Origin: Petropleomorpha daqingensis
GTDB lineage: Bacteria; Actinomycetota; Actinomycetes; Mycobacteriales; Geodermatophilaceae
Length of the DNA: 64,000 nt
Assembly (NCBI RefSeq): GCF_013408985.1
Contig: NZ_JACBZT010000001.1
Span: 4,419,197 to 4,483,196 of the forward strand
Direction of reading: 5' to 3'
Shown: positions 37,218 through 45,076 of the stretch, piece after piece
Layout: the number at the start of each line of letters is the position of its first letter
How positions within the stretch are numbered: position 1 is the stretch's first letter
Program-made: the position numbers and the translations under genes
Notes under the pieces: model-generated
The model's input: only the letters and a program-made list of their open reading frames with translations
What the model was told of the DNA's origin: nothing
Databases searched by the model: none

Positions 37218-39290
37218 ATGGCGAAGGAGACCGGGACGGCGCCCGCGCCGCGTCCCGCAGCGAAGGTGCGCAACGTGGCCCTCGTCGGCCACGCGGGGTC
37301 GGGCAAGACGACGCTGGCCGAGGCGCTGCTGGTGGCCACGGGCGCGCTGCCGCGCGCCGGCCGCATCGAGGACGGCACGACGTCCCTCGACAACGAGGAG
37401 GTCGAGGTCCGGCAGCAGCGCTCGGTCTCCCTCGGCGTGGCCACCATCGAGCACGACGACCACCGGATCACCCTGCTCGACACCCCCGGCTCGCCGGACT
37501 TCGTCGGTGAGCTGCGGGCCGGGCTGCGCGCGGCCGACGCGGCGCTGTTCGTCGTCTCCGCGGTCAACGGCGTCGACGCGGCCACCGTCCAGCTGTGGGA
37601 GGAGTGCGCCGCCGTCGGCCTGCCGCGGGCGGTCGTGATCAGCCAGCTCGACCGGCCGCGGGCCGACGTCGACGAGGCCGTGCGGATGTGCCAGCTGATG
37701 CTGGGGGAGGGCGTCTTCCCGCTGCACCTCGTGCAGCGCGGCTCCGACGGCGCCCCCACCGGCCTGGTGTCGCTGCTCGAGCCGCACGTCGAGCTGGCCG
37801 ACGCCGACCGGCTCCGCGGCGAGCTGATCGAGGGGATCATCGGCGAGTCCGAGGACGAGACCCTCATGGACCGCTACCTCGGCGGCGAGGAGCTCGTCGT
37901 CGCCGACCTGATCGCCGACCTCGAGACGGCGGTCGCCCGTGGGCACTTCCACCCGATCCTCGCCGTGGCCCCGCTCACCGGCGTCGGCATCCCGGAGCTG
38001 CTCGACCTGCTCGTCTCCGCCTTCCCGTGCCCGATGGAGCACGGCTGCCCGCCGGTGACGACGCCGGACGGCGGCAAGGCGCCGTCGCTGTCCTGCGACC
38101 CCGACGGCCCGCTGGTCGCCGAGGTCGTGAAGACGACGACCGACCCCTACGTCGGCCGCGTCTCCCTGGTCCGCGTCTTCTCCGGGACGCTGCGCCCCGA
38201 CCTGCCCGTGCACGTCTCCGGGCACGGGATGAGCGACCGCGGCCACCCCGACCACGACGTCGACGAGCGGATCGGCGCGCTGTCCTCGCCGCTCGGGGCG
38301 ACCCTGCGTCCGGTGCCCGCCTGCCCCGCCGGGGACATCTGCGCGGTCGCCCGGCTCAGCTCCGCCGAGACCGGCGACACCCTGTCCTCCCCGGAGGACC
38401 CGCGGCTGATGAAGCCGTGGGACCTGCCCACCCCGCAGGTGCCGGTGGCGCTCGAGGCCGCCTCCCGGGCCGACGAGGACCGGCTGGCCACCGCGCTCGC
38501 CCGGCTGGTGGCCGAGGACCCGACCGTGCGCCTGGAGCGCCGCCCCGACACCAACCAGCTGCTGCTGTGGTGCGTGGGGGAGGCGCACGCCGAGGTGCTG
38601 CTCGACCGGCTGCGCACCCGGCACGGCGTCGCGGTGAACACCGTGCCCGTGCGCGTGCCCATGGTGGAGACCCTCGCCGCCCCGGCACGGGTAACCGGGC
38701 GGCTGGTCAAGCAGTCCGGCGGCCACGGCCAGTACGCGATCGTCGTGGTCGAGGCCGCGCCCGGGGAACCCGGGACCGGCGTCGTCTTCGAGCAGAAGAT
38801 CGTCGGCGGCACCGTGCCCAGCCAGTACCACGGCAGCGTGGAGAAGGGCATCCGCGCCCAGGTGGAGAAGGGGGTCAACGGCGACCGGCCGATCGTCGAC
38901 GTCCACTTCACCCTGGTCGACGGCAAGGCCCACTCGGTCGACTCCTCCGACGCCGCGTTCCAGGCCGCGGGCGCCCTCGCCGTGCGCGAGGCCGCCAGCG
39001 CCGCGGGCACCCGGGTGCTCGAGCCGTGGTGCGAGGTGGAGGTCGTCGTGCCCGCCGAGTACGTCGGCGCGGTCATGAGCGACCTGTCCTCGCGGCGGGC
39101 CCGGGTGACCGGCAGCGACGCCGATCCCGAGCGCGACCTGACGCACGTGCGGGCCGAGGTGCCGGAGGTCGAGCTGCTCACCTACGCGAGCGCGCTGCGT
39201 TCGGTGACCCACGGCACGGGCGGGTTCACCCGCCGGCCGCTGGGTTACGAGCCGGCACCGCCCTCGGTGATCACGGCCGTGCCCGCGTAG
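37218..39290 (+). CDS. fusA2: Elongation factor G-like protein EF-G2
   Basis: A 690-residue translational GTPase of the actinobacterial EF-G2 group. G1 is GHAGSGKT (24-31). G3 is DTPGSPDF, with Ser92 where canonical EF-G has the catalytic His. The G4 NKxD position reads SQLD (142-145), and the switch region lacks the usual RGITI. Domains II-V follow. The mycobacterial EF-G2 is known to bind GTP but not to support ribosome-dependent GTP hydrolysis. The missing His here agrees with a non-canonical role such as ribosome protection or storage. It should not be named fusA. ATG 37218 is 12 bp after the DUF1918 stop. Confidence 0.88.
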   Translation: MAKETGTAPAPRPAAKVRNVALVGHAGSGKTTLAEALLVATGALPRAGRIEDGTTSLDNEEVEVRQQRSVSLGVATIEHDDHRITLLDTPGSPDFVGELRAGLRAADAALFVVSAVNGVDAATVQLWEECAAVGLPRAVVISQLDRPRADVDEAVRMCQLMLGEGVFPLHLVQRGSDGAPTGLVSLLEPHVELADADRLRGELIEGIIGESEDETLMDRYLGGEELVVADLIADLETAVARGHFHPILAVAPLTGVGIPELLDLLVSAFPCPMEHGCPPVTTPDGGKAPSLSCDPDGPLVAEVVKTTTDPYVGRVSLVRVFSGTLRPDLPVHVSGHGMSDRGHPDHDVDERIGALSSPLGATLRPVPACPAGDICAVARLSSAETGDTLSSPEDPRLMKPWDLPTPQVPVALEAASRADEDRLATALARLVAEDPTVRLERRPDTNQLLLWCVGEAHAEVLLDRLRTRHGVAVNTVPVRVPMVETLAAPARVTGRLVKQSGGHGQYAIVVVEAAPGEPGTGVVFEQKIVGGTVPSQYHGSVEKGIRAQVEKGVNGDRPIVDVHFTLVDGKAHSVDSSDAAFQAAGALAVREAASAAGTRVLEPWCEVEVVVPAEYVGAVMSDLSSRRARVTGSDADPERDLTHVRAEVPEVELLTYASALRSVTHGTGGFTRRPLGYEPAPPSVITAVPA

Positions 39291-39301
39291 CCCGGCCGCG
39301 C

Positions 39302-39328
39302 GCCGCCGCCGGGGCGCCCGGCGGCGGC
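39302..39328 (+). terminator. Strong hairpin after EF-G2
   Basis: Two perfect 12-nt arms (39302-39313 and 39317-39328) pair around a GCG loop, 12 bp after the EF-G2 stop codon. No T-run follows. It is the best candidate to separate EF-G2 from the pgsA2-gcv block. Confidence 0.6.
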
Positions 39329-39331
39329 CAG

Positions 39332-39337
39332 TAACCT
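39332..39337 (+). promoter_or_regulatory. Candidate -10 box of the CDP-alcohol transferase operon
   Basis: TAACCT lies 40 bp upstream of GTG 39377 and immediately after the EF-G2 hairpin. No convincing -35 was seen because that position falls inside the hairpin. A GGAGGAG Shine-Dalgarno just before the start agrees with a leadered message from here. Confidence 0.35.
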
Positions 39338-39376
39338 CGTGCCGGAAGGCAGCGGGCCGGCCGGGGTGGAGGAGCA

Positions 39377-40018
39377 GTGACGACGTCGAAGGAGCCGTCG
39401 GCGGCTGCGCAGATCCCGTCGTCGGCCCCGGGCCGCGACGAGCTGGCCGACCGCGTCTGGACCATCCCGAACGCGCTGTCGGTGCTGCGGCTGCTCGGCG
39501 TCCCGCTGTTCCTGTGGCTGCTGCTCGGCCCGGAGGCCGACGGCTGGGCGATCGTCGTCCTGGCCCTGTCCGGGGTGAGCGACTGGGCCGACGGCAAGCT
39601 GGCCCGGCTGCTCGACCAGGGCAGCCGGCTCGGCGCGCTGCTCGACCCCGCCGCGGACCGGCTCTACATCGTGGCCACGCTGATCGCCCTCGCGCTGCGC
39701 GAGATCGTGCCGCTGTGGCTGGTGCTGCTGCTGGTCGGCCGCGAGGTCGTGCTCGGCCTCGCCCTGCTCGTGCTGCGCCGCTACGGCTACCCGCCGCTGC
39801 AGGTGCACTACCTGGGCAAGGCCGCCACGTTCCTCCTGCTCTACGCCTTCCCGATCCTCCTGCTCGCCCAGGGCGACGGGCCGGTGGCCACCGTCGCCGC
39901 GCCGTTCGCCTGGGCGTTCACCATCTGGGGGACGGCGTTCTACGTGCTCGCCGGCGTGCTGTACCTGGTGCAGGTCGCCGGGCTGGTGCGCGCCGCGCGC
40001 GCCGAGGCGGCTGCATGA
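39377..40018 (+). CDS. CDP-alcohol phosphatidyltransferase family membrane enzyme
   Basis: A 213-residue integral membrane enzyme. The signature D(x)2DG(x)2AR(x)8G(x)3D(x)3D is complete in DWADGKLARLLDQG, then LGALLDPAADR. About six hydrophobic helices are visible. It transfers a phosphatidyl group from CDP-diacylglycerol to an alcohol such as glycerol phosphate or inositol phosphate. The position corresponds to Rv1822 (pgsA2) of M. tuberculosis. Its true acceptor is not decided by sequence. GTG 39377 has GGAGGAG 2-3 nt upstream, and its stop overlaps the next ATG (ATGA). Confidence 0.9.
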   Translation: MTTSKEPSAAAQIPSSAPGRDELADRVWTIPNALSVLRLLGVPLFLWLLLGPEADGWAIVVLALSGVSDWADGKLARLLDQGSRLGALLDPAADRLYIVATLIALALREIVPLWLVLLLVGREVVLGLALLVLRRYGYPPLQVHYLGKAATFLLLYAFPILLLAQGDGPVATVAAPFAWAFTIWGTAFYVLAGVLYLVQVAGLVRAARAEAAA

Positions 40019-40938
40019 CCGGCACGCTGCCGCGCGGCGGGGGGCTGCGGTCGATGGGCGCCTCGCTGCTCGACCAGGTGCTGGCCGAGACCCTCGACCC
40101 CGCCTACGCGCAGGCCGCGGCCCGCAAGGCGGCGCGGGCGGGGGAGGAGCCGCCCGAGGTGGCCCGGCGCGGCCGGCGCCGCGGTCGGCTGGTCGTGGCG
40201 CTCGTGCTGGCGATCGCGGGGCTGCTGGTCGCCGTCACCTACGACCAGGCCGCGGCCGGTGAGCACGGCCGCGCGCAGGTGCGCCAGGCGCTGCTCGGCG
40301 ACATCGACGACGAGACCGCCACCGCCGACGACCTGACCACCCAGCTCAACCGGCTGCGTCGGCAGGTCAACAGCACCCGGGACGACGCGCTGAAGTCCAC
40401 CGCCGTCGGCCAGCAGGCCCTCGACGCGCTGGCCGCCGCCCAGCAGGGTGCCGCGGCGCTGCCGGTGCGCGGCCCCGGGCTGCTGGTGACGCTGGCCGAC
40501 GCCGAGCCCGACGCCGACTCCGACCCGGTCGGCGGCACCACCGCTCCCGACCCGGTGAGCATGGTCCGCGACAGCGACCTGCAGATCGTGGTCAACGCGC
40601 TGTGGGCCGCGGGCGCCGAGGCGATCAGCATCGACGGCCAGCGGCTCGGGCCGACCAGCGCCATCCGCTTCGCCGGCGAGGCCGTCCTGGTCGACTTCAA
40701 CCCGGTCACCAACCCGTACGAGGTCCGGGTCATCGGCAACCCCGACGCGCTCAGCCGCAACTTCATCCACGACCCGCAGGTGACCGCGCTGGCCGGGTTC
40801 TACGAGTCCTACGGGATGCGCTTCGACTTCGCCAAGGAGAAGGACCTGTCCCTGCCCGCCGCCAGCCTGCCCGAGCTCCGGTCGGCCACCGTCGTCCCCC
40901 GCGGCGGCCCGACCTCCGACCCGACCCCCGGAGACTGA
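40015..40938 (+). CDS. DUF881 family membrane protein (first copy)
   Basis: A 307-residue protein: a cytosolic N-terminal part (about 60 residues, Arg-rich), one transmembrane helix (about 62-80, LVVALVLAIAGLLVAVTY), then a coiled-coil segment (TTQLNRLRRQVNSTRDDALK) and the DUF881 domain (about 125-290, RGPGLLVTLADA ... VVNALWAAGAEAISIDGQRLGPTSAIRF). It is the positional equivalent of Rv1823. Its ATG overlaps the upstream stop by 4 bp. DUF881 proteins in this locus are thought to be linked to cell-envelope or division functions, but the role is unproven. Confidence 0.88.
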   Translation: MTGTLPRGGGLRSMGASLLDQVLAETLDPAYAQAAARKAARAGEEPPEVARRGRRRGRLVVALVLAIAGLLVAVTYDQAAAGEHGRAQVRQALLGDIDDETATADDLTTQLNRLRRQVNSTRDDALKSTAVGQQALDALAAAQQGAAALPVRGPGLLVTLADAEPDADSDPVGGTTAPDPVSMVRDSDLQIVVNALWAAGAEAISIDGQRLGPTSAIRFAGEAVLVDFNPVTNPYEVRVIGNPDALSRNFIHDPQVTALAGFYESYGMRFDFAKEKDLSLPAASLPELRSATVVPRGGPTSDPTPGD

Positions 40939-40941
40939 GCC

Positions 40942-41274
40942 GTGATCCCCATCCTCGGCCTCGCCGTCGGCGTCGTCCTCGGCCTCGTGTTCGACCCGAC
41001 CGTGCCGCTGTGGCTGCAGCCCTACCTGCCGATCGCGGTGGTCGCCGCGCTCGACGCGGTCTTCGGCGGGTTCCGCGCCCGGCTCGACGGCATCTTCGAC
41101 GCGAAGGTCTTCGTCATCTCCTTCGTCTCCAACGTCGTCGTCGCGGCGCTGATCGTCTTCCTCGGCGACCAGCTCGGCGTCGGCGCGCAGCTGTCCACCG
41201 CGGTGGTCGTCGTCCTCGGCATCCGCATCTTCGGCAACGCCGCGGCCATCCGAAGGCACGTGTTCCGGGCATGA
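40942..41274 (+). CDS. Small basic protein (SBP/DUF1290 family)
   Basis: A 110-residue integral membrane protein with three or four hydrophobic helices (ILGLAVGVVLGLVF, LPIAVVAALDAVFGGFRARL, FVISFVSNVVVAALIVFLGD, LSTAVVVVLGIRIFGNAAAI). It is the Rv1824 equivalent, always flanked by DUF881 genes in actinobacteria and firmicutes. Its GTG is 3 bp after the first DUF881 stop, and its stop overlaps the second DUF881 ATG (ATGA). The three are almost certainly one complex. The function is unknown. Confidence 0.9.
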   Translation: MIPILGLAVGVVLGLVFDPTVPLWLQPYLPIAVVAALDAVFGGFRARLDGIFDAKVFVISFVSNVVVAALIVFLGDQLGVGAQLSTAVVVVLGIRIFGNAAAIRRHVFRA

Positions 41275-42140
41275 GCGAGCAGGAGCGGCCGACGCCGGCT
41301 GCGACCGACGAGGACACCGCCGCCGAGGCCCGCGAGACGACGGACGACTCGACGACCGACGAGACGACCGACGTCCCGACGTCGGACGAGACCGCCGAGA
41401 CCGAGCCGAAGGCCGAACCCGAACCCGAGTCCGCGCCGCCGGCGAAGCGGAAGCGCCGCCGCGACCCGCTGGCCGCGGCGCTGATCGGCGTGCTGACCCT
41501 GCTATTGGGCTTCGCCTTCGCCGTCCAGGTGCGCAGCAACGACCAGGACTCCAAGCTCGCCGGCGCGCGCGAGGAGGACCTCGTGCGCATCCTCGACACG
41601 CTCAACGCGCAGGAGGAGCGGCTGCGGCTGCAGATCGCCGACCAGCGCAGCGCGCTCGAGCAGCTCAGCAACTCCGACAGCCAGTCGGCCGCGGCGCTGC
41701 AGGAGGCCCGGCAGCGCGCCGAGGCGATCGGCATCCTCAACGGCACCCTCGCCGCCCAGGGCCCGGGGCTGCGCATGCTCATCCGCGACCCCGGCGGCGA
41801 GGTCCGGGTGGCCGACGTCCTCGACGCGATCCAGGAGCTGCGCGGCGCGGGTGCGGAGACCATGCAGATCGACGGCGTGCGGATCGGGGTGTCCTCCGCC
41901 GTCACCGGCGACCCCGGCGCGCTGCAGATCGACGGGCAGGACATCAGCGCCCCGTACGAGGTGCTGGTCATCGGCTCGCCGCAGAACCTCGAGACCGCGA
42001 TGAACATCCCCGGCGGCGTGGTGCAGCGCGTCGGCGGCCGCGGGGGATCGGTGGACATCACCCAGTCCCAGCAGATCGTGGTGGACGCGTTGCGGCCGCT
42101 CGACACGCCTCAATACGCTTCGCCGCAGTCCGACGACTGA
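41271..42140 (+). CDS. DUF881 family membrane protein (second copy)
   Basis: A 289-residue protein with an unusual acidic N-terminus (residues 1-58: repeated TTD/DET and EPKAEPEPE), a basic RKRRR patch, one transmembrane helix (about 66-83, LAAALIGVLTLLLGFAFAVQV), a coiled coil (EEDLVRILDTLNAQEERLRLQI) and a DUF881 domain (about 150-275). It is the Rv1825 equivalent. The cytosolic acidic tail differs from the basic tail of the first copy. It is translationally coupled to the SBP gene. The gcvH gene follows 51 bp downstream. Confidence 0.88.
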   Translation: MSEQERPTPAATDEDTAAEARETTDDSTTDETTDVPTSDETAETEPKAEPEPESAPPAKRKRRRDPLAAALIGVLTLLLGFAFAVQVRSNDQDSKLAGAREEDLVRILDTLNAQEERLRLQIADQRSALEQLSNSDSQSAAALQEARQRAEAIGILNGTLAAQGPGLRMLIRDPGGEVRVADVLDAIQELRGAGAETMQIDGVRIGVSSAVTGDPGALQIDGQDISAPYEVLVIGSPQNLETAMNIPGGVVQRVGGRGGSVDITQSQQIVVDALRPLDTPQYASPQSDD

Positions 42141-42191
42141 CGTCGTCCCCCAGAGAGCAATCGTCCTCCGAGCGCAAGGAGACCCTGCCGC

Positions 42192-42593
42192 ATGGCCACG
42201 CCCGACGACCGCCGCTACACCGACCAGCACGAGTGGGCCCTCGTCCGGGGCGAGGACGGTGGGGCGACGGTCGTGCGGGTCGGGATCACCGACCACGCGC
42301 AGGACGCCCTCGGCGACATCGTGTACGTCCAGCTGCCCGAGGTCGGTGAGCAGGTGACCCCCGGCAACGCCGTCGGCGAGGTCGAGTCCACCAAATCGGT
42401 CTCCGACATCTACTCGCCGGTGAGCGGGGTGGTCGCCGCCGTCAACGAGCGGCTGGCCGATGCGCCGGAGACGATCAACGCCGATCCGTACGGCGAGGGC
42501 TGGCTGGTGGAGATCCGCGTCGAGGGGGAGGGGGACCCGACGGAGGCCCTCCTGGACGCCGGCGCCTACCAGGCGCTGGTCGACGCGTCCTGA
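42192..42593 (+). CDS. gcvH: Glycine cleavage system H protein
   Basis: The 133-residue lipoyl carrier of the glycine cleavage complex. The lipoylated Lys68 sits in GEVESTKSVSDIYSP, the canonical motif. N-terminal YTDQHEWALV and C-terminal DPYGEGWLVEIRV are typical. It shuttles the aminomethyl group between the P, T and L proteins; gcvP lies 3.1 kb downstream, while gcvT is not in the window. ATG 42192 follows AAGGAGACC. No glycine riboswitch was recognised upstream: only 51 bp separate it from the DUF881 gene. Confidence 0.97.
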   Translation: MATPDDRRYTDQHEWALVRGEDGGATVVRVGITDHAQDALGDIVYVQLPEVGEQVTPGNAVGEVESTKSVSDIYSPVSGVVAAVNERLADAPETINADPYGEGWLVEIRVEGEGDPTEALLDAGAYQALVDAS

Positions 42594-42632
42594 GGCACAG
42601 CCCTCCCGCCGCTGCCTCGGCGTCGCTCTCAC

Positions 42633-42638
42633 TATGAT
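42633..42638 (+). promoter_or_regulatory. Candidate -10 box of garA
   Basis: TATGAT is a near-consensus -10 in the 286-bp gap between gcvH and garA. No good -35 is seen. It would give a 5' UTR of roughly 235 nt. Confidence 0.4.
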
Positions 42639-42680
42639 CAGCGCACGGGCCCTCGACATCGAACGGCCCCGGGACGGCCA

Positions 42681-42696
42681 CCCGACACCCGTCGGG
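42681..42696 (+). other. Hairpin in the garA leader
   Basis: CCCGAC (42681-42686) and GTCGGG (42691-42696) form a perfect 6-bp stem with an ACCC loop. It lies downstream of the candidate garA -10, so it could be a leader structure, or a terminator for read-through from gcvH. Confidence 0.35.
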
Positions 42697-42879
42697 CGGA
42701 GCGACCCTCACCCTGTACGTCCGGTTGACCCTCGGGCCGACCGGCTGGTTCCATGACCCACGGCCCGCCGTGACCCCACGGCGACCGACCACGACGGGCT
42801 GACCGGTCCGTCGTCCGCCGGCCGCCCGCAGCCAGCGCTCTGGCCCGCGGCGGAGCCGACAGCACCGGAGGAGACACAC

Positions 42880-43401
42880 GTGCACTGCACTCGTTGCGGC
42901 CACAACAACCCCGAGGGCAGTCGCTTCTGCGCGCAGTGCGGTGCCGCGCTCTCGCAGGAGCGCGTGGGGGAGTCGACCAGCGTCATCCCCAAGGTCGGCG
43001 GTGAGGACTCCGGCGAGCAGGTCGAGGTCAGCGTCGCCGACGCCGCCGACGCGCACGCCGGTGCGGTCGACTCGCTGCCTCCGGGCTCGGCCCTGCTGGT
43101 GGTCAAGCGCGGCCCCAACGCCGGCAGCCGCTTCCTTCTCGACCAGGACGTCACCACCGCCGGCCGGCACCCCGACAGCGACATCTTCCTCGACGACGTG
43201 ACCGTCAGCCGCCGGCACGTGGAGTTCCACCGCGAGGGCGGCGGCTTCTCCGTGCACGACGTGGGCAGCCTCAACGGCACCTACGTCAACCGTGAGCCGG
43301 TCGACGTCGCCACCCTGGCCGGTGGCGACGAGGTGCAGATCGGCAAGTTCCGGCTCGTCTACCTCACCGGTCCCCGCACCGGCGAGCCCGCCGCCCGCTG
43401 A
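42880..43401 (+). CDS. garA: FHA-domain regulator GarA/OdhI with N-terminal zinc ribbon
   Basis: The 173-residue protein combines a zinc ribbon (CTRCGHNNPEGSRFCAQCG, two CxxC knuckles), a linker with the phosphorylation motif ESTSV (Thr33 at the position of the GarA pThr of ETTSV), and an FHA domain (about 75-160; GRHPDSDIFLDD, SRRHVEF, LNGTYVN). GarA in mycobacteria and OdhI in corynebacteria bind and inhibit 2-oxoglutarate dehydrogenase and glutamate-metabolic enzymes; PknB/PknG phosphorylation of the N-terminal Thr switches this off. The FHA part is nearly identical to GarA over VKRGPNAGSRFLLDQ. The zinc ribbon is an addition relative to M. tuberculosis. GTG 42880 has GGAGGAG upstream. Confidence 0.93.
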   Translation: MHCTRCGHNNPEGSRFCAQCGAALSQERVGESTSVIPKVGGEDSGEQVEVSVADAADAHAGAVDSLPPGSALLVVKRGPNAGSRFLLDQDVTTAGRHPDSDIFLDDVTVSRRHVEFHREGGGFSVHDVGSLNGTYVNREPVDVATLAGGDEVQIGKFRLVYLTGPRTGEPAAR

Positions 43402-43404
43402 CCG

Positions 43405-44160
43405 GTGCCCGAACCGCGCGAGAGCGCGTTCGGGGCCGCCGGCGACCAGCGCATCCCTCACCTGTCCAGGGGTTCCCTCTCGATCGGCGAGGTGCTGGCT
43501 GTTCTTCGCGACGACTTCCCCGACGTGACGATCAGCAAGATCCGCTACCTCGAGGCCGAGGACCTGGTCCACCCGCAGCGCACGCCGTCGGGGTACCGGA
43601 AGTTCTCGTCCGCCGACGTCGCCCGCCTGCGCTACGTGCTGGCCGCCCAGCGCGACCAGTACCTGCCGCTGCGGGTCATCAAGGAGCACCTGGAGGCGCT
43701 CGACCGCGGTGAGCCGCTGCCCGCCGTCGTCCCCGGCCCGGTCGCCGTCCCCCCACCCGGGGGGCTGGACGCGGTGGACGACGACGGCGGCGAGCCGCTG
43801 CCGGCCGAGCAGTTCGCGCGCGCCGCGGGGCTCGAGCCCGAGCAGCTGGCCGACTGCGTGCAGTTCGGGCTGCTCGTGCCCGACGCGAAGGGCCGCCACC
43901 CGGCCGCCGACCTGCCGGTCGCGCGGGCGGCGGCGGGCCTGGCCCGGCACGGCATCGAGCCGCGGCACCTGCGCGGGTACAGCAACGGCGCCGACCGCGA
44001 GGCCGGGCTGATCGAGCAGCTGGTCGCACCGCTGCTGCGGGCCCGCTCGGAGGAGTCGCGGGCCCGGGCGACGGAGAAGCTGCGGGAGCTCGCGGCGCTG
44101 TCCGCGCAGCTGCACATGGCCCTGCTGGAGGCGCGCCTGCGGGACCTCCTCCGCCCATAG
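43405..44160 (+). CDS. ftsR: MerR-family regulator (FtsR-type)
   Basis: A 251-residue regulator. The winged MerR helix-turn-helix is at about 25-95 (LSIGEVLAVLRDDFPDVTISKIRYLEAEDLVHPQRTPSGYRKFSSADVARLRYV). The C-terminal part (about 130-251) is helical, with a second HTH-like motif and a coiled coil. It is the positional equivalent of Rv1828, the FtsR group that controls ftsZ in corynebacteria. GTG 43405 begins 3 bp after garA, so the genes are co-transcribed. Target sites cannot be seen here. Confidence 0.85.
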   Translation: MPEPRESAFGAAGDQRIPHLSRGSLSIGEVLAVLRDDFPDVTISKIRYLEAEDLVHPQRTPSGYRKFSSADVARLRYVLAAQRDQYLPLRVIKEHLEALDRGEPLPAVVPGPVAVPPPGGLDAVDDDGGEPLPAEQFARAAGLEPEQLADCVQFGLLVPDAKGRHPAADLPVARAAAGLARHGIEPRHLRGYSNGADREAGLIEQLVAPLLRARSEESRARATEKLRELAALSAQLHMALLEARLRDLLRP

Positions 44161-44262
44161 GTCGGGCGTACCGTGAATCCGTCGCCAGGCCGGAACCCGC
44201 GCCGGCCGGCCGACCGAACAGACCGCCCGCTACCCCCGGGCCGCAGCTGAGGGAGCCGTACC

Positions 44263-44745
44263 GTGCAGGAGCTTCGAGTCGTCGGCGTCCGTGTCGAGCT
44301 GCCGGGCAACCAGCCGATCCTTTTGCTCAAGGAGGCGCAGGGGGAGCGCTACCTGCCGATCTGGATCGGTGCCGTCGAGGCCGCCGCGATCGCCTTCGAG
44401 CAGCAGGGTGTCCGCCCGGCCCGGCCGATGACCCACGACCTGCTCCGCGAGGTGGTCCGGGCGCTCGGCGCGACGCTGGAGGCGGTCAACATCACCGAGA
44501 TGCGCGACGGCATCTACATCGCCGAGCTCGTCTTCGGCGACGAGCGGGTGGTCTCCGCCCGCCCGTCGGACGCCGTCGCCCTCGCCGTCCGCACCGGCGC
44601 CCCGATCTACGGCGCCGAGGAGCTGCTCGACGAGGTCGGGATCGAGATCCCGGACGAGCAGGAGGACGAGGTCGAGAAGTTCCGCGAGTTCCTCGACCAG
44701 ATCTCGCCGGAGGACTTCGGCGCCGGTTCCGGTTCCGGCGGCTGA
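44263..44745 (+). CDS. Bifunctional nuclease (BFN/DUF151) family protein
   Basis: A 160-residue protein of the DUF151 family, with core QELRVVGVRVELPGNQPILLLKEAQGERYLPIWIG and later DGIYIAELVF. Plant members have DNase and RNase activity; bacterial members are uncharacterised. It is the Rv1829 equivalent. The last residues are Gly/Ser-rich and disordered. GTG 44263 is 102 bp after ftsR. It lacks a clear Shine-Dalgarno (AGGGAG is 9 nt upstream). Confidence 0.9.
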   Translation: MQELRVVGVRVELPGNQPILLLKEAQGERYLPIWIGAVEAAAIAFEQQGVRPARPMTHDLLREVVRALGATLEAVNITEMRDGIYIAELVFGDERVVSARPSDAVALAVRTGAPIYGAEELLDEVGIEIPDEQEDEVEKFREFLDQISPEDFGAGSGSGG

Positions 44746-45076
44746 CGACAGCGCCGAGAGCATCGCAGCGAGGAACGAGCGAGGAGCGGACTGGCGCGCG
44801 GAGTCAGCCCAGTGGACGGAGCAGCTGAGCGGCGGCCCGGTCCCGGTTCGGTCACGTCCGCTACCGCGGCCCGACTCCGAGGTCGTCGAGACGATAGGGT
44901 CACGGCAGCCAACCCCTCCGGGGGAGCATCGGCGACACGCCGCCGTCCTCAGTTGACCCACCCCAGGGCCCGGCTTACGGTCGGCGAACAACACCGGTGT
45001 GACACCTGAGGTTGGTGGGTGTAGCGCCGGGTCCACCGCCGCTGCAGCGGGCCGGGACACGAGGAGGACGCTGGAC
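44746..45076 (+). other. Intergenic region with promoter, no gene seen
   Basis: The 331 bp hold no convincing coding frame: the short frame at 44812-45009 has non-coding composition. The left part has an AG-rich near-direct repeat (GCGAGGAACGAGCGAGGAGC around 44766-44790). The right part holds the merR promoter and palindromes described separately. Other AT-containing boxes (TAGGGT, 44895-44900) lack a -35. Confidence 0.6.
44953..44981 (+). promoter_or_regulatory. merR promoter with palindrome at the start site
   Basis: TTGACC (44953-44958), a 17-nt spacer and TACGGT (44976-44981) form a good SigA-like promoter. A perfect palindrome ACACCGGTGT (44991-45000) sits at about +1 to +13, and ACCTGAGGT (45004-45012), palindromic around its central base, follows. 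These are candidate operators, possibly bound by the MerR protein itself. Confidence 0.65.

Noticed and set aside
42141-42191. Glycine riboswitch upstream of gcvH
   Set aside because: Only 51 bp are available and no aptamer fold was seen; gcvP also lacks a leader.
44812-45009. 65-codon frame in the gap before the merR gene
   Set aside because: Atypical composition, no ribosome binding site and overlap with the promoter; no equivalent gene is recognised.
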